From positions 62,001 through 126,000 of the forward strand of contig NZ_BSNK01000001.1 in the NCBI RefSeq assembly GCF_030159955.1: 64,000 bases of DNA, written 5' to 3'. Both the position numbers and the translations under genes were made by a program. Positions 1 to 9,126 of this stretch are shown here, in pieces; the first letter of the stretch is position 1; every line of letters starts with the position of its first letter. The notes under the pieces are model-generated. The model ran no database searches. It saw only the letters and a program-made list of their open reading frames with translations, and was not told the DNA's origin. The stretch comes from Algimonas ampicilliniresistens (GTDB lineage Bacteria; Pseudomonadota; Alphaproteobacteria; Caulobacterales; Maricaulaceae).

Positions 1-54
1 TCTTCTTATATCCCTACACAGGGATAAGCCCAAAGAGAAAGCGTGGTCTAAGCT

Positions 55-831
55 CTACCGGTGCTTGAAGTGCGGCTTACGCTTCTCAATGAAGGCGTTC
101 ATGCCTTCTTTCTGATCTTCGGTGGCAAAGAGGGATTGGAACATGCGGCGTTCGAACCGAATGCCTTCGCGCAAGGTCAGCTCGTAGCCTGCATCGATCA
201 CTTCTTTGAGAATCATATTGGCCGGTTGACTGTGACCTGCAATTTTATTGGCGGCGCCCCGCGCTGTATCCATAAGGTCATCGACGGGGACGACGCGCGC
301 GACGAGACCTGAATGTTCGGCTTCGGCCGCATCCATCATCCGGCCCGTGAGGCACAAGTCCATCGCTTTGGCTTTGCCGATAGCGCGCGCCAAACGCTGC
401 GTGCCGCCAATGCCCGGAATAACGCCGAGATTAATCTCAGGCTGGCCGAATTTGGCGGTGTTCGACGCAATGATGAAATCGCACATCATCGCAATCTCGC
501 AGCCACCGCCCAGCGCATAGCCGGAGACAGCGGCAATGATCGGCTTGCGAAACCGCTCAATGCTACAATGGTTCTGCTCAAAGCGATCCGTCTTGTAGAT
601 GTCGAGATAATTGTCATCGACCATCTCTTTAATGTCGGCCCCGGCGGCAAAGGCTTTGTCACTGCCGGTCAGGATGACGCAGCCAATGCCGTCATCTGCT
701 TCCAGCTCGGCCAAGGCGCGCGCGACTTCGCTCATCATCTCGGCATTCAGCGCGTTCAGCGCTTTTGGGCGATTAAGGCGCAGGGTGGCGACGCGGCCAT
801 CCCGGTCCAGCTCGATCAGCTCGTAAGCCAT
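55..831 (-). CDS. Enoyl-CoA hydratase (crotonase family)
   Basis: This 258-residue protein has the full crotonase fold and should hydrate trans-2-enoyl-CoA to 3-hydroxyacyl-CoA in cytosolic fatty-acid beta-oxidation or butyrate metabolism. Visible landmarks are the oxyanion-hole segment [11 protein letters not shown] near residue 63, the [12 protein letters not shown] segment near 108 and [19 protein letters not shown] near 131, each carrying one of the two glutamates expected in true hydratases. Length is normal for the family. The start is an ATG after a short leader. It lies 84 bases downstream of mutM on the same strand, so it may be read from the hrcA side or from its own promoter. Family assignment is strong; the chain-length preference is not deducible. 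Confidence 0.93.
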   Translation of the reverse strand: MAYELIELDRDGRVATLRLNRPKALNALNAEMMSEVARALAELEADDGIGCVILTGSDKAFAAGADIKEMVDDNYLDIYKTDRFEQNHCSIERFRKPIIAAVSGYALGGGCEIAMMCDFIIASNTAKFGQPEINLGVIPGIGGTQRLARAIGKAKAMDLCLTGRMMDAAEAEHSGLVARVVPVDDLMDTARGAANKIAGHSQPANMILKEVIDAGYELTLREGIRFERRMFQSLFATEDQKEGMNAFIEKRKPHFKHR

Positions 832-915
832 AAAAAGTCTCTCTCGTCTTTGGACGTATAGTTTGGCGAGGGAGCTACACCCGCAGGCTTGGCGCTGGCA
901 AGAGCGTCAAAGCGG

Positions 916-1752
916 CTAGCGCTGACACATCTTACAATAAAATGTGCTGCGCCCGCCTTGCACGCGGCGCGCGATCTGCGTGGTGCAGACCGGGCAGGGC
1001 TCGCTCTCGCGGCCATAGACGGCGAAGGTTTTCTGGAAGTAGCCGAGCGCGCCATTGGCTTGGCGGTGGTCGCGCAAGGATGACCCGCCTGCCGCGATCG
1101 CTTCGATGAGGACAGCCTTGATGTGGCTGACCAGTGTTTCGGTTTCCGCCACAGTGAGGCGACCTGCGCCGCGGCCCGGACTGATCCCTGCGCGAAACAA
1201 GGCCTCGCAGACATAGATGTTCCCTAATCCCGCGACGACGCGCTGATCCAGCAGTGCAATCTTGATCGCTGACTTCTTGCCTTTCAACCGCGCGCGCAGG
1301 TCCGGTGCGTTGAAACTATTCGACAGAGGTTCAGGGCCGAGATCATCAAGGCGGTATGGTTCGCCTTGGCTAACCAGCTCCATAAAGCCGAACCGTCTCG
1401 GGTCATTATAGGTGACTCTATTGCCGTCTTCGGTCTCAAAGATGACATGGTGATGTTTCGGATTGGCGTCATGATCGTGGGTGAACTCGCCGAGCTGCTC
1501 GCCACTTAGAACGAACCGACCGCTCATACCCAAATGCATGAATAGCCGTTCGCCAGAGGTCAGGTCGGCTTGTAGGAATTTGGCGCGACGCGACAGACGC
1601 TCGACGCGCTGGCCTTCAATGCGCTCCCGGAAATCCGGCGCGAACGGAAACCGTAGGTCAGGACGGTTGAGTTGCACCCGCCGAATGATCCGGCCTTCAA
1701 GCACGGGCGCGAGCCCACGACGGACCGTTTCAACTTCGGGGAGCTCGGGCAC
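916..1752 (-). CDS. mutM: Formamidopyrimidine-DNA glycosylase MutM (Fpg)
   Basis: This bifunctional base-excision repair enzyme removes 8-oxoguanine and FapyG and nicks the abasic site. The 278 residues show the obligatory MPELPEVE N-terminus (catalytic Pro2 after Met removal, Glu3), Lys58 in RRAKFLQ, the helix-two-turn-helix [12 protein letters not shown] near 177, and a C-terminal zinc finger with CPVC near 252 and CKMC near 273. The start is a GTG, fixed by the need for Pro2. It follows grpE by 22 bases and is probably cotranscribed with hrcA-grpE. All key residues are present, so it should be active. Confidence 0.97.
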   Translation of the reverse strand: MPELPEVETVRRGLAPVLEGRIIRRVQLNRPDLRFPFAPDFRERIEGQRVERLSRRAKFLQADLTSGERLFMHLGMSGRFVLSGEQLGEFTHDHDANPKHHHVIFETEDGNRVTYNDPRRFGFMELVSQGEPYRLDDLGPEPLSNSFNAPDLRARLKGKKSAIKIALLDQRVVAGLGNIYVCEALFRAGISPGRGAGRLTVAETETLVSHIKAVLIEAIAAGGSSLRDHRQANGALGYFQKTFAVYGRESEPCPVCTTQIARRVQGGRSTFYCKMCQR

Positions 1753-1774
1753 CTATGCGTTTAGCACTGTATCA

Positions 1775-2503
1775 TTAAGCGGGGCCGGTGCTGACCGCGA
1801 CCATGGCGGCGCGCAGCGTGCGGTCGCCAATGGTGAAACCTTGTTGCATCACAGCGGCAACATAACCTTTTTCCACATCAGGGTGTGGAATATTGGCGAC
1901 GGCCTGATGCACATTGGGGTCGAATTTTTCACCAAAGCCCGCCACCGGTTTGATCTGGTGACGCATCAGAGCGGCTGTCAGATCTTTCTCGGTCAGCTCA
2001 ATGCCTTCCACCAGATTGCGCGCATTCTCGCCCAGCTCTTCTTTGGCTTGGCCATCAATTGTGTGCAGCGCCCGCGAGAGGTTGTCATAGACAGAGAGAA
2101 TATCAGCGGCAAATTTCTCGACGCCATAGAGTTTCGCGCTCTGAACTTCGCGCTCGGCGCGTTTGCGAATGTTGTCGGCCTCAGCCATCGTCCGGAGCGC
2201 TTGATCGCGCATTGTGGCGATCTGTAATTCCAACTCTTGAATGCGTTCGGCCCCCGCATCGGCAGAGGCATCATCAGACTCGGAGTCTGAATCTGACATA
2301 TCCTCGTCCTCCGCGAGGACGTCGTGCTTGTGCTTTTTGAGGAAATCATCAGCCGCCCGTTTCAGGTCAGCGGGGCTCCGTTTCCCAACGCGATCACTCT
2401 GACCGTCTGTCTCAGAGTCGATCTGGGATTGCAGGGCATCCCATTCGTCCATTTCGCCATTGCCATTCTCGTGTATCGAATCGCCAGTCATTGTCTCGTT
2501 CAT
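1775..2503 (-). CDS. grpE: Nucleotide exchange factor GrpE
   Basis: GrpE releases ADP from DnaK in the cytosolic Hsp70 cycle. The 242-residue protein has an acidic, disordered N-terminus (Asp/Glu/Ser-rich about 64-83), a long coiled-coil helix from about 85 to 180 (AERIQELELQ onward), and the C-terminal beta domain with NPNVHQAV-like and GYVAAVMQQGFTIGDRTLR segments that contacts DnaK. It begins only 4 bases after hrcA, the classic heat-shock arrangement, although no dnaK or dnaJ lies within the window. It is somewhat longer than average because of the N-terminal tail. Confidence 0.96.
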   Translation of the reverse strand: MNETMTGDSIHENGNGEMDEWDALQSQIDSETDGQSDRVGKRSPADLKRAADDFLKKHKHDVLAEDEDMSDSDSESDDASADAGAERIQELELQIATMRDQALRTMAEADNIRKRAEREVQSAKLYGVEKFAADILSVYDNLSRALHTIDGQAKEELGENARNLVEGIELTEKDLTAALMRHQIKPVAGFGEKFDPNVHQAVANIPHPDVEKGYVAAVMQQGFTIGDRTLRAAMVAVSTGPA

Positions 2504-2507
2504 CTCC

Positions 2508-3578
2508 TTAGCGGCGTCGCGTCAGCGTTTCGCCGACGAGTTTTGCCGTCAAATCTACCATTGGGATAACGCGCCCGTAATTTAGTCGCGTCGGCCCGAT
2601 GACCCCTAAAGCTCCCAGCAATTTTCCAGCTTGATCACGATAGGGCGCGATCACAACACTAGAACTTGTCAGGGAGAAAAGCGGGTTCTCCGTTCCTATG
2701 AAAATCCTCACACCGTCCGCATGTTCCGTCTGGTCCAGCAAAGAGATCAGCTCTTCCTTGCGTTCCAGATCTTCAAACAACAGCCGGATGCGCTCCAAGT
2801 CGGTTTGGGCGTCCATATTGTCAAGGAGCCGTGCCTGTCCGCGGACAATCAATTTACGGTCTTTGGCAGGTTCGTCGGTCCAGTTGGCCAGACCTTGTTT
2901 GATAAGCGTCGCGGCGGCGACATCAATCGCGGCGCGGCCCTGCTCCATTTCGGCGAGAATATCGGCGCGGGCCTCGGATAATTGCCGTCCGCGCAGGCGC
3001 GCAGATAGAAAATTACCTGCCCGTTCTAAGCTAGCGGAGAGGACGCCGTCTGGACGCGGCATCAATCGATTTTCGACCCGGCCATCTTCATGCACCATCA
3101 CGACCAATGTGCGACCATCGTCGAGCCCGACAAATTCAACGTGTGATAATGCTGTTTGGGTCACAGGTTCCGGCGCGAGGACTAGCCCCGCCCCGCCTGC
3201 GAACCCAGCGAGCAGGGTCGAGGCTTCGGTGAAGACTTGATCTGGTTCACGGCCCGAAGCGGCAATTTGCGCTTCCAGACGGCGGCGTTCGTCTTTTGCG
3301 ATATCGCCGATTTCGAGCAGCCCATCGACATAAAGCCGAAGTCCGATTTGGGTCGGCTGTCGGCCTGCACTGACATGCGGGGATTCCAGCAGACCCATAT
3401 GGGTCAGATCGGCCATAACGGAGCGGATCGACGCTGGTGAGAGCGCCGTTCCCGACAGGGCAATGGTTTTGGATCCGACCGGCAATCCGCTTTCAAGATA
3501 GGCGGACACGACAGCGCCAAAAATGTCGCGCGCACGGGCGTCGAGCTCACTGAGTGGAAATGTGGCGGGTGCTGACAT
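2508..3578 (-). CDS. hrcA: Heat-inducible transcription repressor HrcA
   Basis: HrcA represses class I heat-shock genes by binding CIRCE elements, with GroEL as cofactor. I place the start at the ATG at 3578, giving 356 residues that open with LSELDARARDIFGAVVSAYLESG, the winged-helix domain of the family (about residues 8-80); the open frame upstream to 3695 would add 39 atypical residues. A GAF-like middle region and the C-terminal YRDQAGKLLGALGVIGPTRLNYGRVIPMV segment are typical. The gene pairs with grpE 4 bases downstream and is divergent from rph. I found no CIRCE inverted repeat (TTAGCACTC-N9-GAGTGCTAA) upstream, so direct autoregulation is not supported here. Confidence 0.95.
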   Translation of the reverse strand: MSAPATFPLSELDARARDIFGAVVSAYLESGLPVGSKTIALSGTALSPASIRSVMADLTHMGLLESPHVSAGRQPTQIGLRLYVDGLLEIGDIAKDERRRLEAQIAASGREPDQVFTEASTLLAGFAGGAGLVLAPEPVTQTALSHVEFVGLDDGRTLVVMVHEDGRVENRLMPRPDGVLSASLERAGNFLSARLRGRQLSEARADILAEMEQGRAAIDVAAATLIKQGLANWTDEPAKDRKLIVRGQARLLDNMDAQTDLERIRLLFEDLERKEELISLLDQTEHADGVRIFIGTENPLFSLTSSSVVIAPYRDQAGKLLGALGVIGPTRLNYGRVIPMVDLTAKLVGETLTRRR

Positions 3579-3728
3579 TAGACCACTTATTTGGGCAGAG
3601 CGGGACGAACTGGCAAGAGGGTGTTCCGGTGTTGTCTTTCTTTCGTCACCAGCATTTCCATACGCTGATCCTTGCCTTTGGCGGCGTGACAGCACAAAGC
3701 CCGGCTCCTACTTAAAAGGAGTCCCTTC

Positions 3729-4442
3729 ATGCGTCCTGAAAACCGTGCCCTCGATCAGCTGCGTCCCATTTCGATAGAGACAGGCGTCTCGCGCTACGCT
3801 GAAGGATCATGCCTGATCCGCTTTGGCCATACGCATGTGCTCGTAACGGCCAGTGTCGATGAGAATGTGCCGCGTTGGATGAAGGGTAAGGGCAAAGGTT
3901 GGGTTACGGCGGAATATGGCATGCTGCCGCGCTCCACCCACACTCGCAATGATCGCGAAGCCGCGCGCGGCAAACAGGGTGGCCGCACTGTAGAAATTCA
4001 ACGCTTGATCGGTCGATCCCTGCGGGCCGTGATCGATCTGGAAGCGCTCGGCGAGCGTCAAATCGTGATTGATTGCGATGTCATGCAGGCTGATGGTGGC
4101 ACACGCACAGCGTCAATCACCGGTGCTTGGGTCGCTCTGTCCCAAGCCTGTGCGGGTTTGGTCGAACAAGGTCTGATCGCGAAAAACCCGGTGACTGCGC
4201 CGATGGCAGCCGTCTCCTGCGGTATTGTCGATGGGACCTGTCGTCTGGATCTGGAATATGTCGAAGACGCAGCCGCTCAAGCCGATGCGAACTTTGTGCT
4301 GACCCAGACAGGCGGGATTATCGAAGTCCAAGCGACGGCTGAAGACGAACCGTTTACCAGCGAGCAAATGGATGAGTTAACGCGGTTGGCGCGTAACGGC
4401 ATCGCAGAGTTGTGCGAGATGCAGGAAGCGGCTTTGGCCTAA
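3729..4442 (+). CDS. rph: Ribonuclease PH
   Basis: RNase PH is a phosphate-dependent 3'-5' exoribonuclease that trims tRNA 3' ends. The 237-residue protein starts [14 protein letters not shown] and carries the family segments [17 protein letters not shown] (about 57-74), [24 protein letters not shown] and the [16 protein letters not shown] core. A good Shine-Dalgarno sequence (AAAGGAG) precedes the ATG. It is divergent from hrcA. Its TAA stop overlaps the TAG stop of the convergent XRE gene in a CTAA at 4439-4442, leaving no room for an intergenic terminator. Confidence 0.97.
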   Translation: MRPENRALDQLRPISIETGVSRYAEGSCLIRFGHTHVLVTASVDENVPRWMKGKGKGWVTAEYGMLPRSTHTRNDREAARGKQGGRTVEIQRLIGRSLRAVIDLEALGERQIVIDCDVMQADGGTRTASITGAWVALSQACAGLVEQGLIAKNPVTAPMAAVSCGIVDGTCRLDLEYVEDAAAQADANFVLTQTGGIIEVQATAEDEPFTSEQMDELTRLARNGIAELCEMQEAALA

Positions 4443-4651
4443 CTGTCTTCGTCTACATATTCCAAAATATCCGCGGGCTGGCAGTCTAGCTCGCGGCAAA
4501 GCGCGTCCAGGGTCGAGAAGCGGACAGCGCGGGCTTTGCCGGTTTTCAGGATCGATAGATTGGCGAGGGTGATGCCGACGCGGTCCGCGAGCTCTGTCAG
4601 GCTCATCTTGCGGTCCAAAAGCACACGATCGAGATTGACTTGGATAGCCAC
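4439..4651 (-). CDS. XRE-family HTH regulator (YozG-like)
   Basis: This small DNA-binding protein of about 70 residues ([43 protein letters not shown]) is almost entirely one helix-turn-helix of the Cro/C1 type, like Bacillus YozG. I place the start at GTG 4651, which overlaps the TAG stop of the preceding gene by one base, so the two are translationally coupled. Pairing of a YozG-like regulator with a DUF2975 membrane protein is a recurrent bacterial arrangement. Targets are unknown; the perfect palindrome at 5250-5264 upstream of the pair is a candidate operator. Confidence 0.85.
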   Translation of the reverse strand: MAIQVNLDRVLLDRKMSLTELADRVGITLANLSILKTGKARAVRFSTLDALCRELDCQPADILEYVDEDS

Positions 4652-5232
4652 TAAATCGTCAGCTCCTGCTCGGCGCGCATTTCTGCGCCCTGACGGAAGG
4701 CTTCGGATAAGGCTGCGATCACCAAAACTAAGAACCAAGTGCCGATCCGAATATCCATACCGGTTTCCGCTGGGCTGACGCTGAGCGCGCCGACAGACAA
4801 ATCAGCCATCGAATGAACCACGATGCGGAAGACTTCCGTCGCGGCGATCAGCATCCACATCGTCCGGAGGCGCGTGATGTTAGCTTCAACGAAAGGATCG
4901 CCTTCCTGCACCGTATGGATGACGCGGATCAGGATCGACAGGACCAAGAGCCAAGCGGCGGCGGTAATCGCACCCGTGGCACAGGCAAAGGCTAGGCGGG
5001 CCATGCTCGGCATGGCGTCTGGATTGGAATTGCTGAGCAGCCAGCCGCGCAAGGGCGTATCAAAGAGGAAGGCTAAAGTGCCAATCGCCAAGACGGCGAG
5101 CCCGATTAGCATCAGTGCCTGAACGAATCGAAGCAGCAGGATTAGCCCACTAGCAACAGGTTTAGATAGGTTCGGCTTAGCGATATGTGAAGGTTCGGCC
5201 ACTATGTGTTGATAAACGATAAAACTCGTCAC
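4651..5232 (-). CDS. DUF2975 membrane protein
   Basis: This is a predicted inner-membrane protein of 193 residues with four hydrophobic segments (roughly 28-50, 80-103, 130-150 and 165-182) and the loop HTVQEGDPFVEANITRLRTMW, which is characteristic of DUF2975 (VQEGxPF...N..RLR). No enzymatic motif is visible. It is the first gene of a pair with the XRE regulator, which overlaps its stop codon, so a joint sensory or regulatory role is likely but unproven. The GTG at 5232 is the longest start; GTG 5202 would give a shorter protein, and neither has a strong ribosome binding site. Confidence 0.82.
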   Translation of the reverse strand: MTSFIVYQHIVAEPSHIAKPNLSKPVASGLILLLRFVQALMLIGLAVLAIGTLAFLFDTPLRGWLLSNSNPDAMPSMARLAFACATGAITAAAWLLVLSILIRVIHTVQEGDPFVEANITRLRTMWMLIAATEVFRIVVHSMADLSVGALSVSPAETGMDIRIGTWFLVLVIAALSEAFRQGAEMRAEQELTI

Positions 5233-5249
5233 GCAAGCGGGCGTTGCGC

Positions 5250-5264
5250 CTGATACTGTATCAG
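5250..5264. promoter_or_regulatory. Perfect palindrome CTGATAC-T-GTATCAG, candidate operator
   Basis: This 15-base perfect inverted repeat sits in the 48-base gap between the divergent DUF2975 and rdgB genes. Seven-base arms around a single central base are typical of a dimeric helix-turn-helix operator. The XRE protein encoded by the second gene of the minus-strand pair is the obvious candidate ligand, but that is inference. Confidence 0.45.
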
Positions 5265-5280
5265 ACCTATGGGGACGGTC

Positions 5281-5922
5281 ATGTCTTCCGAATCTTTACA
5301 ACTCAAATCTGGCCAAACGATAGTGGTCGCCTCTCACAATGAGGGCAAGGTGCGCGAAATTCGCGCTCTGCTAGCACCGTACGGCCTGATCACCGTCAGC
5401 GCGGGTGAGCTTGATCTGCCGGAACCTGAAGAGACTGAAGATAGCTATGCGGGCAACGCCCGGCTCAAAGCTGTGGCCGCAGCGACGGCTTCCGGCCACG
5501 CCGCTTTGTCCGATGATAGCGGCATTGATGTGATCGCGCTGGGTGGGCAGCCTGGCATTTATGCGGCGCGTTGGGCCGAGGATGAGCAGGGCAATCGCGA
5601 CTTCATGCGCGCTATGGAACGGGTTCATCGCGAATTGGGCGATAGCGAAGACCGCAGCGCGCGGTTTGTCTGCGCGCTCTGCCTTGCGCTCCCCGATGGC
5701 TCGTCGACGGTTTATGAAGGAACATGCGAAGGCGACATCGTCTGGCCGCCGCGCGGTGACAAAGGCTTCGGCTATGATCCGATCTTCGTTCTGAACGGTG
5801 ACACGCAGACCTTTGGGGAGATTGATCAGGACGAAAAACATGCCAAAAGCCACCGGGCCGCGGCGTTCACCAAATTCCTAGCGGATCAGTTTGCGACATC
5901 GGATGGCCCGGATCACTGCTAA
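5281..5922 (+). CDS. rdgB: RdgB/HAM1 XTP/dITP pyrophosphatase
   Basis: This enzyme hydrolyses non-canonical purine nucleotides (dITP, XTP) to monophosphates, keeping them out of DNA and RNA. The protein shows [10 protein letters not shown] near the N-terminus, the [24 protein letters not shown] metal/substrate loop, and [12 protein letters not shown] and [11 protein letters not shown] near the C-terminus, all family signatures. I chose the ATG at 5281 because GGGGA lies seven bases upstream; an in-frame ATG at 5269 would add four residues. Its 3' end overlaps hemW by 17 bases, a common alphaproteobacterial rdgB-hemW pairing. Confidence 0.95.
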   Translation: MSSESLQLKSGQTIVVASHNEGKVREIRALLAPYGLITVSAGELDLPEPEETEDSYAGNARLKAVAAATASGHAALSDDSGIDVIALGGQPGIYAARWAEDEQGNRDFMRAMERVHRELGDSEDRSARFVCALCLALPDGSSTVYEGTCEGDIVWPPRGDKGFGYDPIFVLNGDTQTFGEIDQDEKHAKSHRAAAFTKFLADQFATSDGPDHC

Positions 5923-7054
5923 TCTCGAGCCGCTCGCCGTCTATCTACATTGGCCCTATTGCGCGCGCATCTGCCCTTATTGCGATTTCAATGTACATTT
6001 GGATAAGCGCGCGGATGAAGGTGACCGGCTGGTTGCGGCGATGGTCGCGGATCTGGCCCATTGGCGCGATTGGACCGGGCCGCGCGAGATCAGTTCGATC
6101 CATTTTGGCGGCGGAACGCCCTCGCTGCTAAGCCGCGATCAACTGATGGCGTTGATCGATGCGGTCCGTTCGCTTTGGGGTGAGGGAGCGGCTGAGGTCG
6201 CGCTGGAAGCCAATCCGAATGACGTGACTCAGGCGCAGGTGGACAGTTGGGTTGAAGCTGGTCTTACCCGCCTCTCACTGGGTGTGCAGAGCTTCGACGA
6301 TGCTGTCCTCAAGACGTTGGGTCGCGATCATGACGGGGCCTCGGCTCGGCGGTCTCTCAAAATGGCCATAGGTGCGTTTCAGTCTGTGTCTGCCGATCTC
6401 ATTTTTGGTGTCCAAGGTGAAGCTGAAGACCGGCTTCCGCGCGATCTGGGCGCTATGCTGGATTTAGGAGTGCCGCATCTGTCGACCTATCAGCTAACCA
6501 TCGAGCCCGGCACAGCCTTCGACAAGGCAGAAGCGCGCGGCGCGCAAAGGGCGGTCGGTGAAGATCAGAGCGCGCAAGATTTTGAGTTGATCCGCCAAAC
6601 ATTACTTGCGGCAGGCTATCGCCACTATGAAGTTTCCAACTTCGCCAAACCTGGACAGAAGAGCGCCCATAATCTCGCCTATTGGCGCGGGCGCGATTAT
6701 GTTGGCGTTGGCCCCGGTGCCCACGGGCGGCTTTGGACTGACGCGGGGCGTGTTGCGACCGAAACGGCGCTCCGCCCGGCGGATTATATTACAGCGGTTG
6801 GCTCGCAAGGCACAGCGATCACGCTGCGAGAGACGTTGGACCCGGACGGGGCGGCGCAGGAATATGTGATGATGGGTTTGCGGATCGACGATGGTTTATC
6901 CCTGTCGCGGCTCAGCGCATTGCGCGGAGAGGCGCTGTCAATTGACCCGGCTTTGATCGAGGATGGTCTGCTGAGCGTTGAGGGGGACCGATTGGCAGCA
7001 ACGGATCAGGGCCGAATGGTGTTGGACGCTCTGACACGGGCGCTATTGCTGTAA
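5906..7054 (+). CDS. hemW: Radical SAM protein HemW (heme chaperone)
   Basis: HemW is a coproporphyrinogen-III-oxidase-like radical SAM protein that acts as a heme-binding chaperone. Residues 20-27 hold CARICPYC, the CxxxCxxC [4Fe-4S] cluster motif followed by DF, as in HemW rather than HemN. The SAM-binding [10 protein letters not shown] and the SLGVQSFDD segment are present, and the HemW C-terminal domain is complete at 382 residues. The start chosen ([20 protein letters not shown]) lies inside the end of rdgB, implying translational coupling; an in-frame ATG at 5891 is possible. Confidence 0.93.
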   Translation, partial: ARITANLEPLAVYLHWPYCARICPYCDFNVHLDKRADEGDRLVAAMVADLAHWRDWTGPREISSIHFGGGTPSLLSRDQLMALIDAVRSLWGEGAAEVALEANPNDVTQAQVDSWVEAGLTRLSLGVQSFDDAVLKTLGRDHDGASARRSLKMAIGAFQSVSADLIFGVQGEAEDRLPRDLGAMLDLGVPHLSTYQLTIEPGTAFDKAEARGAQRAVGEDQSAQDFELIRQTLLAAGYRHYEVSNFAKPGQKSAHNLAYWRGRDYVGVGPGAHGRLWTDAGRVATETALRPADYITAVGSQGTAITLRETLDPDGAAQEYVMMGLRIDDGLSLSRLSALRGEALSIDPALIEDGLLSVEGDRLAATDQGRMVLDALTRALLL

Positions 7055-7063
7055 ACCAGATAG

Positions 7064-7091
7064 CAAAAAGCCCCGGATTTGGGTCCGGGGC
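7064..7091 (-). terminator. Rho-independent terminator of sciP
   Basis: An 8-bp perfect stem (GCCCCGGA / TCCGGGGC) with a 6-base loop is followed, on the minus strand, by a run of five T. It lies 28 bases beyond the sciP stop codon and also separates the convergent hemW transcript. Confidence 0.85.
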
Positions 7092-7118
7092 ATTCACAAC
7101 TGAGTTTTAAGAATAGGC

Positions 7119-7391
7119 TTAGCGATATTGTTGGATTCGGGTCGTGCGCAGGCCTGAAATACCGTGACTTTCAATCGAATGCTGCCAGCTCATAAATTCT
7201 TCAGACGACAGACCATAGCGATCCAGAGCGCTTTCAAGCGTCAACAGACCGCCACGAACGGCTGCTACAACTTCCGCTTTACGACGGATAACCCACCGCA
7301 CAGTGTCCGGTTTTGGCAGGTCAGCCAGCGTGAGCGGGGTCCCTTCGGGGCCGATCACGACATGTTCTCTTTTTAGCTTTCGCTCGATCAT
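7119..7391 (-). CDS. sciP: SciP, inhibitor of CtrA-activated transcription (DUF1153)
   Basis: SciP is a small helix-turn-helix protein that, in Caulobacter, binds CtrA and blocks CtrA-dependent recruitment of RNA polymerase in G1 cells. The 90-residue product has the hallmark core VIGPEGTPLTLADLPKPDTVRWVIRRKAEVV, then the helical GGLLTLESALDRYGLSSEEFMSWQ region. The ATG at 7391 is preferred over an upstream TTG at 7430; AAGGA lies upstream of it. The gene is monocistronic, ends in a strong terminator, and has a consensus CtrA box 84 bases upstream, matching the CtrA-SciP feedback known from Caulobacter. Confidence 0.93.
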   Translation of the reverse strand: MIERKLKREHVVIGPEGTPLTLADLPKPDTVRWVIRRKAEVVAAVRGGLLTLESALDRYGLSSEEFMSWQHSIESHGISGLRTTRIQQYR

Positions 7392-7474
7392 GGGCTTCGC
7401 AGTCCTTTTTGACCAGGTCGCTTCCACCAAAGTGCCCGGCTGTGTTCGTTAGGATGGGAGGTAATAGAGGGGTG

Positions 7475-7489
7475 TTAAAGAGGGCTTAA
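7475..7489. promoter_or_regulatory. CtrA binding site TTAA-N7-TTAA upstream of sciP
   Basis: TTAA at 7475-7478 and TTAA at 7486-7489 are separated by exactly seven bases, the established CtrA consensus. It lies 84-98 bases upstream of the sciP ATG in the gap between sciP and the divergent mnmA. Activation of sciP by CtrA is known in Caulobacter. The rest of this 287-base intergenic region (7392-7678) is AT-rich and also holds a GGTTAAC half-site at 7550-7556, but no gene that I can see. Confidence 0.7.
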
Positions 7490-7678
7490 ATGGCTCCAAA
7501 TTTCTTCAACGTTTTCAGTTGTTTACCTTTATTAATGGATACTAAGTAAGGTTAACAAAACCGATCCAGCACTTGGATTGTTTCGGTAGCGGTTTGATTT
7601 GCTTGGAAATATCTGGCGGTGGGCGCCCTGACCAAGGGCGTCGACTCTGGCGCACCGCGTCCCTATATCGCGCTCGCT

Positions 7679-8833
7679 ATGGCCCATGCCGTTCTAAAAA
7701 AACCGCTCAATTCGCTCGGATTCGCGAAATCAGAAGCACAAACCCGTGTTGTTGTCGCGATGAGCGGCGGCGTGGATAGTTCTGTCTGCGCGGCGCTGCT
7801 GGCGCGTGAGGGCTATGAGGTTATTGGCGTCACGCTACAGCTCTATGATCATGGCGCCGCAGTGAAATCGTCAAAGTCCTGCTGTGCCGGACAAGACATT
7901 TATGATGCGCGCCGTGTCGCCGAGATGACGGGCTTTCCGCATTATGTGCTCGACTATGAAACCAACTTTCGAGAATCCGTCATTGAGGATTTCGCCGACA
8001 CCTACTTAAAAGGGTCGACGCCGATCCCCTGTGTGCGCTGTAACCAGACGGTCAAGTTTCGCGATCTGTTGGCGGTCGCCAAGGATCTTGGCGCGGACTG
8101 TATGGCGACGGGCCATTATATTCAGCGCGTTGACGGTCCGGACGGGCCAGAGCTGCACCGCGCCTATGATGGCGGTAAAGATCAGAGCTATTTCCTGTTC
8201 GCAACGACGCCGGAGCAGCTCGACTTTCTGCGCTTCCCGCTTGGTCATTTGGATAAATCCGAAACCCGGCGTCTGGCCGAAGAGATGGGGCTCAACGTCG
8301 CATCCAAGCCGGACAGCCAGGATATCTGCTTTGTGCCGGAAGGGCGCTATACGGATGTGATTGAGAAAATCCGCCCGCATGCGGCGCAACCCGGCAATAT
8401 AGTCGACCAAGCCGGCACCGTGCTCGGTCAACATCGGGGTGTGATGTATTACACGGTCGGGCAGCGGCGCGGATTGGGCTTGGGTGAAAACACCGGGACA
8501 GACCCGCTCTTCGTCATTCGCATTGATGCGGACGCCAAACAGGTCATCGTAGGTCCGCGAAGCGCGTTGCAACGCTCTGAGATCTATCTGTCAGAGGTCA
8601 ATTGGATTGGCCCCGGCACGATCGCTGATGCTGACGGTCTCGCGATCAAGGTCAAAGTCCGCTCAACCCGTCCGCCGGAGAGCGCGACCCTGCATGTCGA
8701 TGGGGATGAAGTCCTCGTCCGTCTAGCTGAACCGGATATCGGCATCTCGCCGGGACAAGCCTGTGTCTTCTATGAAGACCGCGCAGACGCCCAGCGCACG
8801 CTGGGTGGCGGCTGGATCACGCGCACCGCGTAA
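7679..8833 (+). CDS. mnmA: tRNA-specific 2-thiouridylase MnmA
   Basis: MnmA thiolates U34 of tRNA(Lys/Glu/Gln) using sulfur relayed from IscS. The 384-residue protein has the PP-loop [13 protein letters not shown] near residue 30, [10 protein letters not shown] with the nucleophilic cysteine, GHYIQ, KDQSYFL and the second catalytic cysteine in [10 protein letters not shown]. The C-terminal beta-barrel ([10 protein letters not shown] onward) is complete. I chose ATG 7679 over an upstream alternative at 7619 because the upstream residues do not resemble the family. It is divergent from sciP. Confidence 0.96.
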   Translation: MAHAVLKKPLNSLGFAKSEAQTRVVVAMSGGVDSSVCAALLAREGYEVIGVTLQLYDHGAAVKSSKSCCAGQDIYDARRVAEMTGFPHYVLDYETNFRESVIEDFADTYLKGSTPIPCVRCNQTVKFRDLLAVAKDLGADCMATGHYIQRVDGPDGPELHRAYDGGKDQSYFLFATTPEQLDFLRFPLGHLDKSETRRLAEEMGLNVASKPDSQDICFVPEGRYTDVIEKIRPHAAQPGNIVDQAGTVLGQHRGVMYYTVGQRRGLGLGENTGTDPLFVIRIDADAKQVIVGPRSALQRSEIYLSEVNWIGPGTIADADGLAIKVKVRSTRPPESATLHVDGDEVLVRLAEPDIGISPGQACVFYEDRADAQRTLGGGWITRTA

Positions 8834-8946
8834 ATTTTCGGCCTTCGGGAATATTAGAGTCGTCATGTTCTATGACAAATGGTTGACGCGCCCCGCTGAG
8901 ACCCCAAATGATGTTTGCAAGATCAACTGTTTTTGTGGACCGTTTT

Positions 8947-9120
8947 ATGACTGATCAGACCGCTATCCTTATTGTCGTCCTGCTGGTCGTCGTTGTTGTC
9001 GCCCTGTTTGTGCATAATGGCCGACAGAAACGCCGCTTTGAGCAAGAGCGCGCCGCCCGCAAACGCAAACTCGATCAGATTAAGGCCGAGGCGCGCAAAC
9101 GGGCAGATAACGGGTCGTAA
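8947..9120 (+). CDS. Small single-pass membrane protein, 57 residues
   Basis: The start is ATG 8947 (MTDQTAILIVVLLVVVVVALFVHNGRQ...). The protein is one N-terminal transmembrane helix (about 5-24) followed by a very basic, helical tail rich in Arg, Lys and Glu (QKRRFEQERAARKRKL...). No family is recognised. It lies 113 bases after mnmA and six bases ahead of another tiny membrane ORF of the same design, suggesting a two-gene unit. The topology (short hydrophobic anchor plus charged cytoplasmic helix) resembles many small membrane regulators, but no function can be assigned. Confidence 0.6.
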   Translation: MTDQTAILIVVLLVVVVVALFVHNGRQKRRFEQERAARKRKLDQIKAEARKRADNGS

Positions 9121-9126
9121 GAAATT

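Noticed and set aside
313-861. Plus-strand open frame opposite enoyl-CoA hydratase
   Set aside because: It is the antisense shadow of a clear crotonase gene.
3579-3695. N-terminal extension of hrcA
   Set aside because: The extra 39 residues do not fit the family; the ATG at 3578 leads straight into the winged helix.
3579-3728. CIRCE-type operator between hrcA and rph
   Set aside because: I could not find the TTAGCACTC / GAGTGCTAA repeat.
7532-7556. Further TTAA and GGTTAAC half-sites near mnmA
   Set aside because: No second full TTAA-N7-TTAA; AT-rich sequence makes half-sites common.
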